A stretch of 64,000 nucleotides of DNA from assembly GCA_003024785.1 (NCBI GenBank), contig PUQB01000192.1, positions 256,751 through 320,750 of the forward strand, given 5' to 3'. The translations under genes and the position numbers were made by a program. This document shows, piece after piece, positions 25,101-36,290 of the stretch (the stretch's first letter is position 1; every line of letters begins with the position of its first letter). The DNA is from Selaginella tamariscina. Its lineage: Eukaryota; Streptophyta; Lycopodiopsida; Selaginellales; Selaginellaceae. Under the pieces are notes generated by a model. It worked only from the letters and a program-made list of their open reading frames with translations. It did no database searches and was not told the origin of the DNA.

Positions 25101-27756
25101 CTTCTAATACATGCTACAAGGTCTTAGCCAAGGTCTTGGCTCTCAGGTTGAGTCCATTTCTCTTGGCTATTGATCCACCCTGGCCAGACAGGCTTTGTTC
25201 ACAATCGGCTCATTTTTTAGAATGTTGTTACATTTGTCGAGGCACAGAACTAGGCAAGGAGGTCATATCAGCGGTTGGCAATATGGCTTCTCGACTTTGA
25301 GAAGGCATATAATAGGGTGGACTGAGATTTTCTCATGTGCATCATGGAAACGATGGGGTTCCCTACATGGTATATTCAGGCGGCATACACTTTGTTTGCT
25401 GGGGCAGAAAGCAGAATCTCGGTAAATGGAGTGCTTACAGATGGTGTCCCAATATCGCAATCTATAAGACAGGGGTGTCCTTTGGCCCCTTATCTGTATT
25501 TGCTATATGCGGAGGCTTTGGGCTACTACCTAGCATCTCCTGAAGGGCCTAAAGGACTAAGGATGCTGCCATTGATTACACACTCAAATGCTTGAGTTGT
25601 GGACTTGTTGGATGTTTCATATGCCGATGACCTCACATTGTACCTGGAAGCATCTTTGGGGAACTTGTCTCGAGTGTATAAGTTTGTATAGACATTCTGT
25701 AATGCTATAGGAGCTGTGATCAACTGGAGTAAGTCCTCAGGTCTCTGGATGGCGGAGGATGGTTCTTCTCCGGCTTGGGGACGGGTTGTGAACTTTAGAT
25801 GGCTTGGACCAAATGACACAACCATTTATCTGGGATTTTGGGTGGGAGTTGCTTATAAGGTGTCTATGCAGTTGGACTCGTTGCTGCCAAAGGTCAGGGC
25901 ATTGTTTGTTAAGTACAAGCTCAAGCTATTCAACTACCACCCGGGTCCTGGTTATCAACCAGCTCATCCTCTCCACTGTTTGGTACACGGCTTCGTGTTG
26001 GGGATGCTTCATAAAGGGTCTAGATACCATAACGAAGATGGTTAGATCATTCCTCTGGCAGAATGACATAGAGGTTCTTCCACACTCCAAGTCTGTGCAG
26101 CAATCCAGGGAGGCAGGGGGCCTTGGTTTCATCCATCCAATGTTGCAGTCAAAAGCTTTGTTCTCCAAGTTATTAGTACGGAGTTTGCTGTCGGGAGTTC
26201 AACCTTGGAAACTTTTGCTCCAAGACCAGTTTGCTCGTCTACTGGAGGTATGTGGAAGCAGGGGATGCAATGGTTGTTTGTAGGCACAAAACTCTCTCTA
26301 GCTGCATTGGATGATGGTATTGCAAAGGCCTTGTTACATATACACAACATCGATCTCAGGTTTGCACTGCGTGCGAAAGATCCTAAGAGACCAACTAAGG
26401 CACTCCGTCAGGCACTGTTCTTCAATCGTTTGTGTCGGCAAGATAGTGATTGTCTCCTCGGTGCAAACAGAAGGGGAGGCCCTGACAGAACTTGGCCGTG
26501 ATGGCATGCGCGGATTGCATCTAATATCAAGGAGTGGCTGGACCTATTTGAGACAGATAACCTCCCTATACAACAAGCCAAACTTTGGGAGGGCACTCCA
26601 CAAGCCTACAGGTATGTTAATAATGCCATGCCGCATGTGCATAGTGTACTGCCCCATGCATTGATCTCCCTGGCGAGTTCCGCTGAGAGCATTAACCTTA
26701 GAGACTGGATTATGTATTCGTCTTTGGCAGGCATACGTGTAGCTCGTATTACTTCTTTAGACAGACCACCTGTAGGTATCGTTTTTTCCCCGCAGCAGGA
26801 TGGAGAACTACCGCCTTGGTGTGTACCCACCCTTCTGCCCTGCCGAATATCTCTCATGCACTCATTCTTCAGGAACGCAAAACGGCTATAGTTGATCCAC
26901 ATATTGTACCTGAGTCTTTTCTATCCCTCTGGTGGTTCTACTCTAGGCCCCTTAGGGATATTCCATGGGACCCAGGAGAGATTGAATGGTTCCTTTCTCG
27001 TATTTTTCAGTATACTCTAAAATAGGACGGGAAGTTGTCCGGTTAGATGTTCTAGATACGAAACTAGTTTCCCGCCTTATATAGCTTGGACTTACATGCA
27101 CACATATAAGATCAATGTTACATGCCCTGTGGAAATCTAAGATTACAGCCCGCTTGCCTGGTTATTACTTCAGGACAGCATACCCGTTGGATCTTTAGGG
27201 CTACCAGTACCCCTGCCATGCCCTTTTTGCCAACCGCAAGTGATAGAAACTCAGTTGCATAGATTTTGGGAATGCCATTTTGCCCACATGGTATGGGGAT
27301 CAGTTTTGCAGCTTGTCTCCCTGCTTGGATATACTGACTGTATATTCACATGGAACTCTATCAAGTTCGGTTGTGACATGCCCAACTCCCTTCCATCATC
27401 TGCTTGGTACATTATGTCACCTGGCTTGCCATGCTTCACAAATATCCCTACAATGTATGGCAAGATAAACTGCGACCTCAAAGTATGGCAAGTACTTAGG
27501 TTTACCACTTTGTCTAACTTGTGGGATCATAGAAACCATGTCAAGCATCGTGATTACCAACCGTCCAAAGACATTGTCCTTGTAGCTATATGGGTAGATC
27601 TGGTTGTTTACTTGGCAGGGTGCTAGAATCACATTGTGAGGGAGGCATAACCAGGTTTTTGGTCTCCACTAGGGGCTCTATTTTCTTGATTTAGTCTCTT
27701 GTACGGATTTCTTTTCAGTCTTTAATACAATTATCGAATTCGAAAGTTGATAGGGC
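22161..27756 (+). mobile_element. L1-type LINE copy B3, near full length but decayed
   Basis: The element follows B2's tail directly. The first kilobase (22161-23180) has no gene and may be its 5' UTR. ORF1 starts at the ATG at 23181, and its text (VPWGDELERIYHEECNRLKQ, then ISRITAQGQGWFLIEVSRHL) resembles the RNA-binding N-terminal domain (DUF4283 type) of plant LINE ORF1. An internal deletion then joins ORF1 to the endonuclease start at about 23565. The endonuclease (23.6-24.2 kb), reverse transcriptase (24.8-25.9 kb, YADD at about 25620-25631) and zf-RVT (27.12-27.53 kb) follow, all with stops and shifts. It ends CGAAAGTTGATAGGG near 27755. Confidence 0.8.
24850..25900 (+). pseudogene. LINE reverse transcriptase domain of B3
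   Basis: Motifs as in B1: ELVTLLSKPKDSTLIKNW, then with shifts LLDFEKAYNRVD (one Asp to Asn change against B1's YDRVDW), SIRQGCPLAPYLYLLYAEAL, SYADDLTLYL and NWSKSSGLWM. There is a TGA inside motif A's neighbourhood at about 25324 and a TGA after HSNA near 25594. The nucleotide text runs in parallel with B1 over the whole domain, so the two are sister copies of one family. Confidence 0.8.
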
Positions 27757-29949
27757 GAAGGGCAGGGATGGACGGAAAAAAGGCGGGGGCACTTGGCGGC
27801 AGTGGTGGACACAAGATGTAGCAATAGGGAGAGTTGCTTAGATCTTAAGATCCCCGACTTATTTGCTGCAGCGCAATTTCTAATTTGCTCGCCATGGTAT
27901 GTGTGCCCCCTTCTGTATCTCACACACAATTAGAGCCCGTGTGTGGGAACTTTTGTGGTTGTACTCGTTGTTGATTCTCGCACATGCACATGTGGGAAGT
28001 ATTGTGGTAGTACTCTGTGGGCTTTCGAATGGATTGGAGTTGTGTCTGTGTGGGTCCTCGGGGGCGATAATTACAAGTTTTTTGTTGCCGTCGCCAAGAC
28101 CCTTTTCCTTACTGTTGCATTTACCTCCTTCAAGCATGTGTTGGGGGCATTTGTCCGAAGTATATATGGGTATTGGCGTAGCATTTCCCCTCCTCGGGCA
28201 TTTGTGGGGGAACATTTGTTTGAGGCGTTAAGGTTGTTTTTGAGGTCTGGCAATACATTTGATGCTTTAAAGGTGATGAATAAGACTGTATGTGCTGGAC
28301 ATGGGCGTGGATTTGGTTTTTCTTTCCCCAGAAGCAGCAAATACCTCGGTTTGTGAGGTATCGTGTTTCCCTCCTTTGGGCATTTGTGGGGGCATTTGCT
28401 TGAAGTGTGTATGTTATGATTGAAGCTTGATAGGCTGGTTTGGGCATGGTGCTTGTGGTCTATGCTGGATTGGTCCTAGGTTTTTCATTTTGCAGCATTT
28501 CCCTTCTTTGGGCATGTGCAGGGGGCATGTTGCTTGAAGTATTGCGGCTGTTTCAATGGTCTGGTGATACTTCTGATGCTTTTAAGGTTGTTCTATAGGC
28601 TTAGTAGGTGCTAGACATGGACTGGTTTTTGTTTATTCTTCTCTGGGAATAGTGAAGTCCACTCAATTTGATGACGACTGCATTTCCCCCCTTTGGGCAT
28701 ATGCGGAGGGAGTTTGGCCTCTCGTGAATGATGCTGTTTCAGAAGTTCAGTTTGGGATTGAGGGTGTAAAGATGTATGGTTGTTGCCTAGGTTGGAGGTG
28801 TGGTGACTTTGAATATGTTTTTAAAACAGTGGTTTGACATGTCTTTTTGGTGTTAAGGCCTGTCTTTTCGATTTTTCTACTGTGTGGACTCTTTCTGTTC
28901 CGCTTTCTCGCCTGATGGATCTTCCTCCTTCCATTGTCTTAATCTTTTGCTAGTTGCGCACCGTGGATAGGTCCTTGGATGCACTCAATAGTGAGTTTCT
29001 TGGTGAAGGAGCCACTGAAACCCGATATTGACTCATTCTGACTGGTTTATTAGATGAGCGATCACCAGCTATGGGTTTTGATTGAGTGTATCATTCAACA
29101 TGGGTGGACGAAGTTAGCAATGATAAGGTGGGTTATGTAGGTTGAGATAAGCGGCTATGTTGCCAATTTGTTGGTTTCCACAGGATGATTGAGTTTGCAT
29201 GGCAATTGTTTTTTAGGTTTTGTTTTTTGCTGATGTGGTGCTGGTTCGTGTGGGTTAGACACTTGCTGGTGCTACTGTGGCACATTTGTGTGTGGTGTGG
29301 TATGCCAGATGGTCCATCCATTGGCTTGGCTCCTGTTGGTTGTTCATGTTTCTAGTAGCATAGGTGGTGACAAGTTTTGAAGGGGTGTTGGTTGGTGTGG
29401 GTTAGGCACTTCTCAATGCTCTGTGGAGGAAGGACTTGTGGGCTTCTTGGGGTTTGTACAATGCTGGTGGGTGTGGGTTAGGCATTTGCCAGTACTTTCT
29501 TAGTGTGATGGTGTGAGTTAGTCTTATCCTCTTTTACTTGGTTCACCATCTTGAAGATTCTTTGGAGTTGGACAAATATTCTTAAGGGATGTTCTTAAGA
29601 TATGCTGATGGAATATGCTGCTTTATGCAGTATATACATGTCTCCAAAAGGCTTCTTTCATGGCTACTATTGTATATACATGTTGTTTCATCTGGGTTAT
29701 TTTTATACATGGACTTGTTGTGGACCGGCATGCAACAGTATCCTGACGAAGAGATGATAAAGGTCTAAAGCATGACAAAACTAAACATTTACGAACTCGA
29801 GACTTCAAGTTCAAGACTCCAATGTACATGGGATATTCTTTAAATATTTTAGGGTATCTTAAATATATATATAGTTTAGAATACAAAATATTCTTGTATC
29901 TTTGTTTTTTTCGTTCTTTAATTTAATTATCGTTTGAAAGTTGATAGGC
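27757..29949 (+). mobile_element. LINE-associated unit A3
   Basis: The unit starts right after B3's tail and repeats A2: the GGGCATTTGTGGGG monomer-like motif near 28190, 28375 and 28500, the AGAAGCAGCAAATACC segment at about 28329, the degenerate coding stretch, the GTGTGGGTTAGGCA phrases at about 29395-29480, and the tail GAAAGTTGATAGG at about 29936-29949. It is more decayed than A2. The aspartylglucosaminidase remnant starts just beyond the tail. Confidence 0.55.
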
Positions 29950-29994
29950 TAGGGCTATGAAGTTATTCAGATAAATTGTATTTAAATATTTTTT

Positions 29995-30685
29995 ATATGC
30001 CACCATGACATAAGCATAACTGTGCGTGCCTTATCAGCATGTATGTGCCGTTTGGACCGTTTGAACTGTGTATGTCTGTGTGTGTTTGTGTGTAAAAACA
30101 AAATTTGCAGAGTGGGAATATGGCTTGCACGAACGGTGCAACATTTAAGATTCCTGGAAGGTATGTATATGTACACATACATAAATAATAAGAATACACA
30201 TATATTATGCATATATACATATATACATGGGTATGTGTATTGTTTATTCTTGTTATAGCACTAAATTCACTGCAGGGTGGCCTATAGTTGGAGCTGGAGC
30301 ACATGCAGATTCCGAAGTTGGTGCTTGTGGAGCAACTGGCTGGGGATGGGGACATCACGATGCCGTTTTTGCCGTGGTAAGTATATATACATGCTTGGTG
30401 CGGACACGTATGCCTGCGTGTATATATACATGTGTTTGTGCTTCTCCATGTGTGAGAGTTAGTGTAACTTATATATATGTCAATAGACATCTCTCTCTCT
30501 CTCTCTCCCACACACACACACACACACTAATAGCATATTATACAGTTACCAGGTCGTTGAGAGTATGAGGCGTGGTATGAGTCCACATATGATGCCATAG
30601 CTAGAATCCGTAGAAAGAATCCTTCATTTATTGGGCTCTATTCCCCTTGAATAAGCTTGGAGAACATGCAGGTGTTGGAATTCAG
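29995..30685 (+). pseudogene. Aspartylglucosaminidase (N4-GlcNAc-asparaginase) gene remnant
   Basis: The enzyme cleaves the GlcNAc-Asn link of glycoproteins and is made as a precursor that cuts itself before a nucleophilic Thr (family motif HDTIxM). Exons: 30111-30160 (CTNGATFKIPGR, flanked by TTGCAG and GTATGT), 30276-30376 (PIVGAGAHADSEVGACGATG, then in a shifted frame GDITMPFLP) and 30546-30685 (YQVVESMRRGMSP, then shifted AIARIRRKNPSFIG and LNKLGEHAG). The split codon between the last two exons restores the Cys of LPCYQ, which supports the splice sites. Upstream, near 29998, CHHDISIT resembles the HDTIS site but lacks the Thr codon. At least three frame shifts, one in-frame stop and several small deletions: dead gene. 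Its 5' part is missing beside the LINE tail. Confidence 0.75.
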
Positions 30686-30973
30686 GTACGGATGGTATAC
30701 AAGTGCTCATTCTTTCACCAAGTTGATGTTTTTGATTTATGGACTGTTAACTTATTCTAATCAGTTAATCATTATATGAGTAAAACCTTGTTGTATACAA
30801 TAATATTAATGAGGATATAAATGTAATAGGTTCCTTGTCATTCAAACGATCTCTCTCTCTCCACACACACACACACACACAACGTGTTAAGAGGTAGAAA
30901 TATCTTCCGTAAAAATGCGTCGTTAAATGCGTGGTTCTTCGTAAATGTACACTAGGTTTAACTAGCTCTGTTT

Positions 30974-31605
30974 ATGGCGCTACCAAGGGAGCTCCTCCGC
31001 AACATCCTGCTTGGAGATGCCAATGTTTTCCTTCACAGGTGACGACCGATTCAACTCAACATAGGCTGGCTGTCTCTGGTGTGTGCAAAGATCTGAGGAA
31101 TGCATCCAGGTGAGTTTCTCCTCTCTGTTGGTTTATGTTCTTGTAATGTTCTCAGGCTTGTGTAAACGGTTCACTTCAACATGGCATCAATGCCCATATG
31201 CAAGATACATTGGGCAAGCACCAGGACATGTACATGTGCTAACATGCCCTCTAGAGTATGATATCTTCTTCCGTCAATCTCCTCACTTTGTCAGTCACTT
31301 TGTGGAGCCTCAAGTAGGATCAAGGTTTGCTCATCTATAAAACACACACTCTGCAGTATCTCCCGACAATTGGAGTTATGGACTCTCTGAGATGTAACAG
31401 AAGATGGTTTCGATGAGGCATGCACAGCAAGACTCTACTTGAAGAAGTGCGTCTAGTGAGATACTCAATGTTCTTGGAGAGGGAGTGGACGGGGCGCCAC
31501 CTGCGTAGGGTTCAAGTTGAGTACCGTCCCGTGCTCATATGGGATGGTTTTGTCCTCTCTCAGCGTTTTACTCCAACGAAACCACCATTTTATAAGCCTA
31601 AATAA
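30974..31605 (+). pseudogene. F-box-like protein gene, frameshifted
   Basis: The start at 30974 reads MALPRELLRNILLGDANVFL, a typical F-box opening (LPxELL..IL). After a shift near 31040 it continues RLAVSGVCKDLRNAS, which matches the SxVCKxLR-type second half of an F-box. A GTGAGT donor follows at about 31113. The next block (about 31157-31340) reads HQCPYARYIGQAPGHVHVLT and FFRQSPHFVSHFVEPQVG. The last (about 31430-31605) reads RLVRYSMFLEREWTGRHLRR and VLIWDGFVLSQRFTPTKPPF, ending in a stop. F-box proteins usually bring substrates to SCF ubiquitin ligases; the C-terminal part is not a family I recognise. It ends about 30 bp from the convergent gene copy at 31.63 kb. Confidence 0.45.
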
Positions 31606-31631
31606 AACCTATTATATTTTGTTCACTGCTC

Positions 31632-33030
31632 ATGGAGGAAAGCCCAGTAATGAGACCACTCAGTGGGCCTCAACTCCACTCCAAGACTTGTACACCACCT
31701 TCCCCGCTACAAAAGAAATAAACTTGGCGGGAAGCATACTTATGCCCCACGAGAGAGTAATACGCTTCCGGCGTACGTGGAACCTCCACGTACAGGACAT
31801 CCCCCACGTCACTACAGTCCACGTCCGTCACCCAAACCTTACCATTGCGATCGGCTGCCTTCCTTCTCCTGGTTAGCTCTTCTTATCAAGGTTACTGTGG
31901 AGGGCATACACGCTAGGAAGTCCCCGTGCCTCCAGCTCCCTTGCGTAACACTCCACACTCTCAGGACTTGCACAGCATATGGCAACGCGGTAGAGAGGAA
32001 TACATATGCGTGTCTTCCACAGCTCAACGATCAAGTCGAGCTTCCTGTTGGCATACAAGTGCACCTTCAGCTGTATACAAAACTCAGTTCTCGGATAAAA
32101 GCTAAACCACGTGTCATGCTCCCTTGATAATCTCTTCGTTCATACTCTCTGAATGCACGCCCCACGCAGCACCACGTGGCAAACGCTCAAACAGAGGAGC
32201 TCCAGACTGAAGAAACAGCCTGTCTACATCTCCATAGAAAGGCCTCCTTATTGTTAAGTACATGCACTGGCAACTATGATATCCGCCTCCCCTTCTTCGT
32301 CTCCTGAACAGGTAAACGAGAGTCCGAGGTAGTTTATAAGGGCCGTATCCAATCAACGATACGTTGAACACTGTCGTCGCATCCTACTACTACACCCCTT
32401 GAACTGGTTGGGGCCCTACGCAGCCCTTGGAGTATAACCAACACAAACGAACAGTCTTGTTGAACTACATCACATGGTTCACTCGAAAACGACCTCATGC
32501 CATTGAAATATTCGTGTTCTTCCAGGCCCGGAACGAAAGATTCTGGTAAACAGAAGGAAGGATATTCACAACTGGTTGTCACCTCTTTGTTCGATTTTAG
32601 CCTAACGGTGGTAAACTTCGTAATTAACTTTGCAGATAACTGAAAAGGAAATTTTTTAAGTTACTTTAAAAAATTACGAAAAAATAAACTAATACCTTTG
32701 GAAGTGCCGAGACAGATACAGTGGATCTAGAACCACGGTCTTGACGTTCTATCGGAATTAATATATATCTCAGTTGCCTCGTCCACGGTGGCCACGACCA
32801 CTTGACATACAGGAATCATCCAGAAATCCCTTGAAAGGCTCCCAACTAAAACATTCTCAGTTTGATTGCGAAGCCAACCCTACTTGGATCACCAACAGCA
32901 CCAAGCCACTTGTCCTTGATTTCCAATATGCTACTGGTCATTATGACTGGTCAAATCCTACCCTAGTTACCGTTAATCAGCCTATTAAATTTAATACGCG
33001 GCATACCTTTACGTCGGGACAACAAGCATA
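31632..33030 (-). pseudogene. Left arm of inverted duplication: damaged copy of an unknown gene
   Basis: Minus strand. The coding text includes VNYxVY-type start blocks, then SFCLPESFVPGLEEHEYFNG, CDVVQQDCSFVLVILQGLRR, DRLFLQSGAPLFERLPRGAA and WGVHSESMN, then HSNLD and other blocks shared with the right arm. Several frame changes are needed (for example at 32370, 32115 and 31870), so this copy is broken. It keeps about 250 bp (32335-32595) that the right arm has lost. An intron near 32650-32690 is visible (TTTTCAG...). No family recognised: the Asp-Ala-Asp of the right copy is Asp-Val-Asp here, so it is not a conserved catalytic DxD I would trust. Confidence 0.55.
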
Positions 33031-33153
33031 TTCTAGATTCTTGATTTCAAAAAAAAAATTAGCTTAATATTAGATTGATATTAGAGAACACAAGTTATAC
33101 ATTCTCCTTGTTTCTTAATTCACAAAGAGATGTACTAAAGCCAAAGAGAGAGA

Positions 33154-33171
33154 GGGGGGGGGGGGGGGGGG
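33154..33171 (+). repeat. Poly-G run inside a purine tract
   Basis: About 18 consecutive G flanked by GA repeats, a possible G-quadruplex or a mis-sized homopolymer. Confidence 0.7.
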
Positions 33172-33289
33172 AGAGAGAGGGGATGGAGGGAGAGGGAGAG
33201 ATGTACATTGCTGTTAACAGGACATCACCAAGTGGAAAGATCACATCTGTAAAAAGAATAGAGAGTTAGTGACTATGTGTGCTTGCATG

Positions 33290-33590
33290 CGTGTGTATGT
33301 GTAGTCTCTAAGCAATTTGTGGTGGCAGCAATCTCAAAGTATTCCTTGCTGAAGCTTTTGAAAAGCATGCTGGTGGGCTTAGGAATGTACATATTGTCAT
33401 GCACCGATTTCTTGAGGTCCTCACGTTCAGACTTTCCAACTGAAAGGAATTCCCAAAGTCGAGAGCGAATACCAACGTTTTACCTGCATTATAGCATCTC
33501 TCTCACATATTGGCACACGCACACATAAGGCACAGGCACAAAGATAAGCTAATATTAAACATACAGAGTTGCATGATGCAATAGTGTGTA

Positions 33591-33631
<41 letters not shown>

Positions 33632-34590
33632 ACTAATATTGATCATGTAAGGCAAAGAAGAATAATCTGTATGCATTTTTGTACGTGTATATGTGCATAT
33701 GAGACATACGCATAGACACACACACATAAACATGCAACACGCATGTAAGAGAGAGAAGGACATACCATCACGGCTCCCAGGACTGAACTCGATATCACTG
33801 CCAGAGAGGTGCAAGTTGTAGTGCAATCCTCCGAGAAAAACACCCATTTCGAATGCCACTCGCTCCAAGTCCAAAGTAGAGAAGCACTCTGCCGCTGTCT
33901 TCGCATTGACGGGCAGGAACCTGTCATTCTCGAGCATATCGACGTCTGTTCCGAACAAGAACTTCACCACACAATGCATGCATGTTTATATAGTAGACAT
34001 GAAACCTTATACAGTAAATATGTATATGTGCACAACAGGATATATGTCTGCCTTACATGCTACATAACGTCTGTATACATGTATATAAGATACCCTTGTA
34101 GCATGTGCATACACATGCAAATGACAACACCCTTCACTACACTACTGTTATTCATCAATTTAGAAATGAATACACATATGCATTATTTTAGACTTTGTTT
34201 GAAGTATTCCGCGCGTGTGTACGAATATACGTAAGTTATCTTACGGCCTTGATTGTGCTGCTCGTGGAGAGTTTGGCCCACGTTTCCTGGTCAACCGAGG
34301 GAACACGCTCCATGTGTATCACTGGCTTTCTTTCCACGGTAACTGGAATCCCAACCAGGCGCTTTGCCTCCAGGGTCTTGGTGAACTTGTTTCTTTGTAC
34401 ACTGCGTGAGGCTGAACCTATTTTACCAAGTGTTTCCCTATCTAACTATGTATATCAGATATCTTATTTCCCTATCTAACTATGTATATCAGATATCTTA
34501 TATATACACGTATGCACGCACACATAATACTCGGTCTGAGTAATGACATATACGAACTAGTATTCTTGCACTTATCACAAGAACCAGAGG

Positions 34591-34634
<44 letters not shown>

Positions 34635-34866
34635 TGATCTATCTACAAATGCATCTAAAAACAAAGATTAATTACATTGTTCAACCAGCAGGATTTAGAC
34701 ATGTTATAATTGAACTTACCAAAGTAAAGATGCTCTGATCTGCCCACCAAGCATAAATTGTCCTGTGTATGTTGAACTCTTCTTGGATTTCTGTAGTATA
34801 AGAAGACTTAGTAAAGATCTTCAAGGCGAATTCCTGATTTTCCATATACATCTCCGTATGAGCCAT
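33290..34866 (-). CDS. DUF3669-like (mainly fungal) protein gene
   Basis: Exon 1 (34866-34720) reads MAHTEMYMENQEFALKIFTK and EIQEEFNIHRTIYAWW, ending at GTAAGT. The second block (about 34425-34215) reads FTKTLEAKRLVGIPVTVERK and VPSVDQETWAKLSTSSTIK. The third (33979-33765) reads ENDRFLPVNAKTAAECFSTL, DLERVAFEMGVFLGGLHYNL and GSDIEFSPGS. The last (33450-33300) reads REDLKKSVHDNMYIPKPTSM and LFKSFSKEYFEIAA. An N-terminal FALK, a middle mA..LGxLH...DxEF.pGS and a final NDxYxPRP...LWxxFxxxY is the order I remember for DUF3669 proteins, which are of unknown function and mostly fungal. Phase between exons 1 and 2 is not fully consistent, so it may be damaged. It lies between the two inverted arms. 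Confidence 0.45.
33584..33629 (+). repeat. Compound (TG)n(AG)n microsatellite in an intron
   Basis: It sits in the intron between the last two exons of the DUF3669-like gene. Open frames here are artefacts. Confidence 0.8.
34433..34500 (+). repeat. Exact 34-bp tandem duplication
   Basis: Two identical 34-bp units, each running from TTTCCCTATC to AGATATCTTA, lie in an intron of the DUF3669-like gene. Confidence 0.85.
34592..34633 (+). repeat. (AT)n microsatellite
   Basis: About 42 bp of alternating A and T within the first intron of the DUF3669-like gene. Confidence 0.9.
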
Positions 34867-34940
34867 GGTTTATGAAGCACACACGAGTCGCCGGAGCCGC
34901 TGCTCTCGCTGCCCTTATCGATTAGGGTTAGGGCTAATTT

Positions 34941-35070
34941 AGCAAATTGTTTGTTTAAAAAAAAAACGGCTGAAAGGTTTATTTATTTCTGGGGCTTTGG
35001 TTTAAACATTTAGTCCAAATCAGCAAATTGTTTGTTTTTAAAAAAACGGCTGAAAGGTTTATTTATTTCT
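34941..35070 (+). repeat. Duplicated 50-bp segment upstream of the DUF3669-like gene
   Basis: AGCAAATTGTTTGTTT, an A run, ACGGCTGAAAGGTT and TATTTATTTCTG occur twice, about 81 bp apart. They lie within 210 bp upstream of the minus-strand start at 34866, so they could be promoter repeats; that role is inference. Confidence 0.7.
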
Positions 35071-36290
35071 GAAGGAAAAGGAAGCTGTTGAAATTGTAAT
35101 GTGAATAATATATGTGCTTTCGCACATATAATATTCAAAAACTCAATTTAAACAAAAAATTGATTGTGCTATGGCTTCCTTTTAAATAAGAGTACTTCTT
35201 TTTAAAGTGTAAAACATATGAGTGAGATTTTAATGAATAACATTTTAATTATATTATTTATTATAAAGCTTATAATAATTATTAACTTTTTAATTTTTAA
35301 TTTATTTTATATTACATAATAATGTAAGTTTATATTTGATCTGTCTTTTGTGTGTATACATATACATAAATTTTTGCAAAATATATAATTAAATTAAACT
35401 AATATATCATTTGCTTAAAATGACATCCATAAGATGGCTTTCAAGATTGTTCTTTTACTTAATGTATTCATGTATATATTACCAATAAGAAAAACATTAC
35501 TGTAAATTATTATATAAAAACATACAGATAAATATTAATTTATACAATATGTATTTAGGCAACTATCTGGTTAAGAGTAACAGTTTAATAAGAAGTTAAT
35601 TACTAAGAACAAAAAGTTAATTCACCATAAGTATAAAAGAACAATTGACAAGCTTAAAAAAGTATATTAAAGAACCATTTCAAGAATTATTAATAAAAGA
35701 AAGTATAATAAAGAACAGTACATCAACTATTACATTAATGATGAAGAAACTCATTGTTAAAAAAAGTATAATAAATAATGACTTTATCAATACACACTAA
35801 TAAAACAAATAATGTTAAATTTAAAAATAATTTAATTAAGATTTGATTTGATGATGTCTTATGCTATTTAGAGATGACACAATATGTAAAAAGTCCATAA
35901 TGTGAGATTATGCACAAGTTTATAAACATTATTATGTATTAAATTAAAAATATTTTAAAACTCTAAAAAACAATTTCTAAAATCTAAAGAATATTTCAAG
36001 AACCTTAATAATACTTATTTCACTTATTCGAAGAAATACTGTTTTTCTTGTATTTATAATGATTAAAAGTTTAATTTCTTTTATCACATTTGTATACATA
36101 AGTATATAGAGGTATATATACACTTTGTGATTTTAAACAAAATTAGAAAAATAATATATAATAATGATGTAATTTATATACATTTATCTTTATTATTATA
36201 TATAATATGATATATTCGCACGCAATTTAAAACTTGCAGTCTTTTTAAGAATACCATAGGAATAAAACCAAGAATCTACATCGGTAGATT
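35071..36290. other. AT-rich intergenic DNA between inverted arms
   Basis: No gene seen. Very AT-rich. Confidence 0.6.

Noticed and set aside
29982..30523. Minus-strand open frame of 176 codons
   Set aside because: Runs through CA/TG and CT repeats and lies antisense to the aspartylglucosaminidase exons. Low-complexity artefact.
31517..32127. Plus-strand frames across 31.5-32.1 kb
   Set aside because: They lie antisense to the left inverted arm, whose minus-strand wording is shared with the right arm, so they are shadows.
33503..33760. C-terminal extension of the DUF3669-like block through a (TG)n(AG)n run
   Set aside because: The coding text stops at a GT donor near 33765. The rest translates microsatellite.
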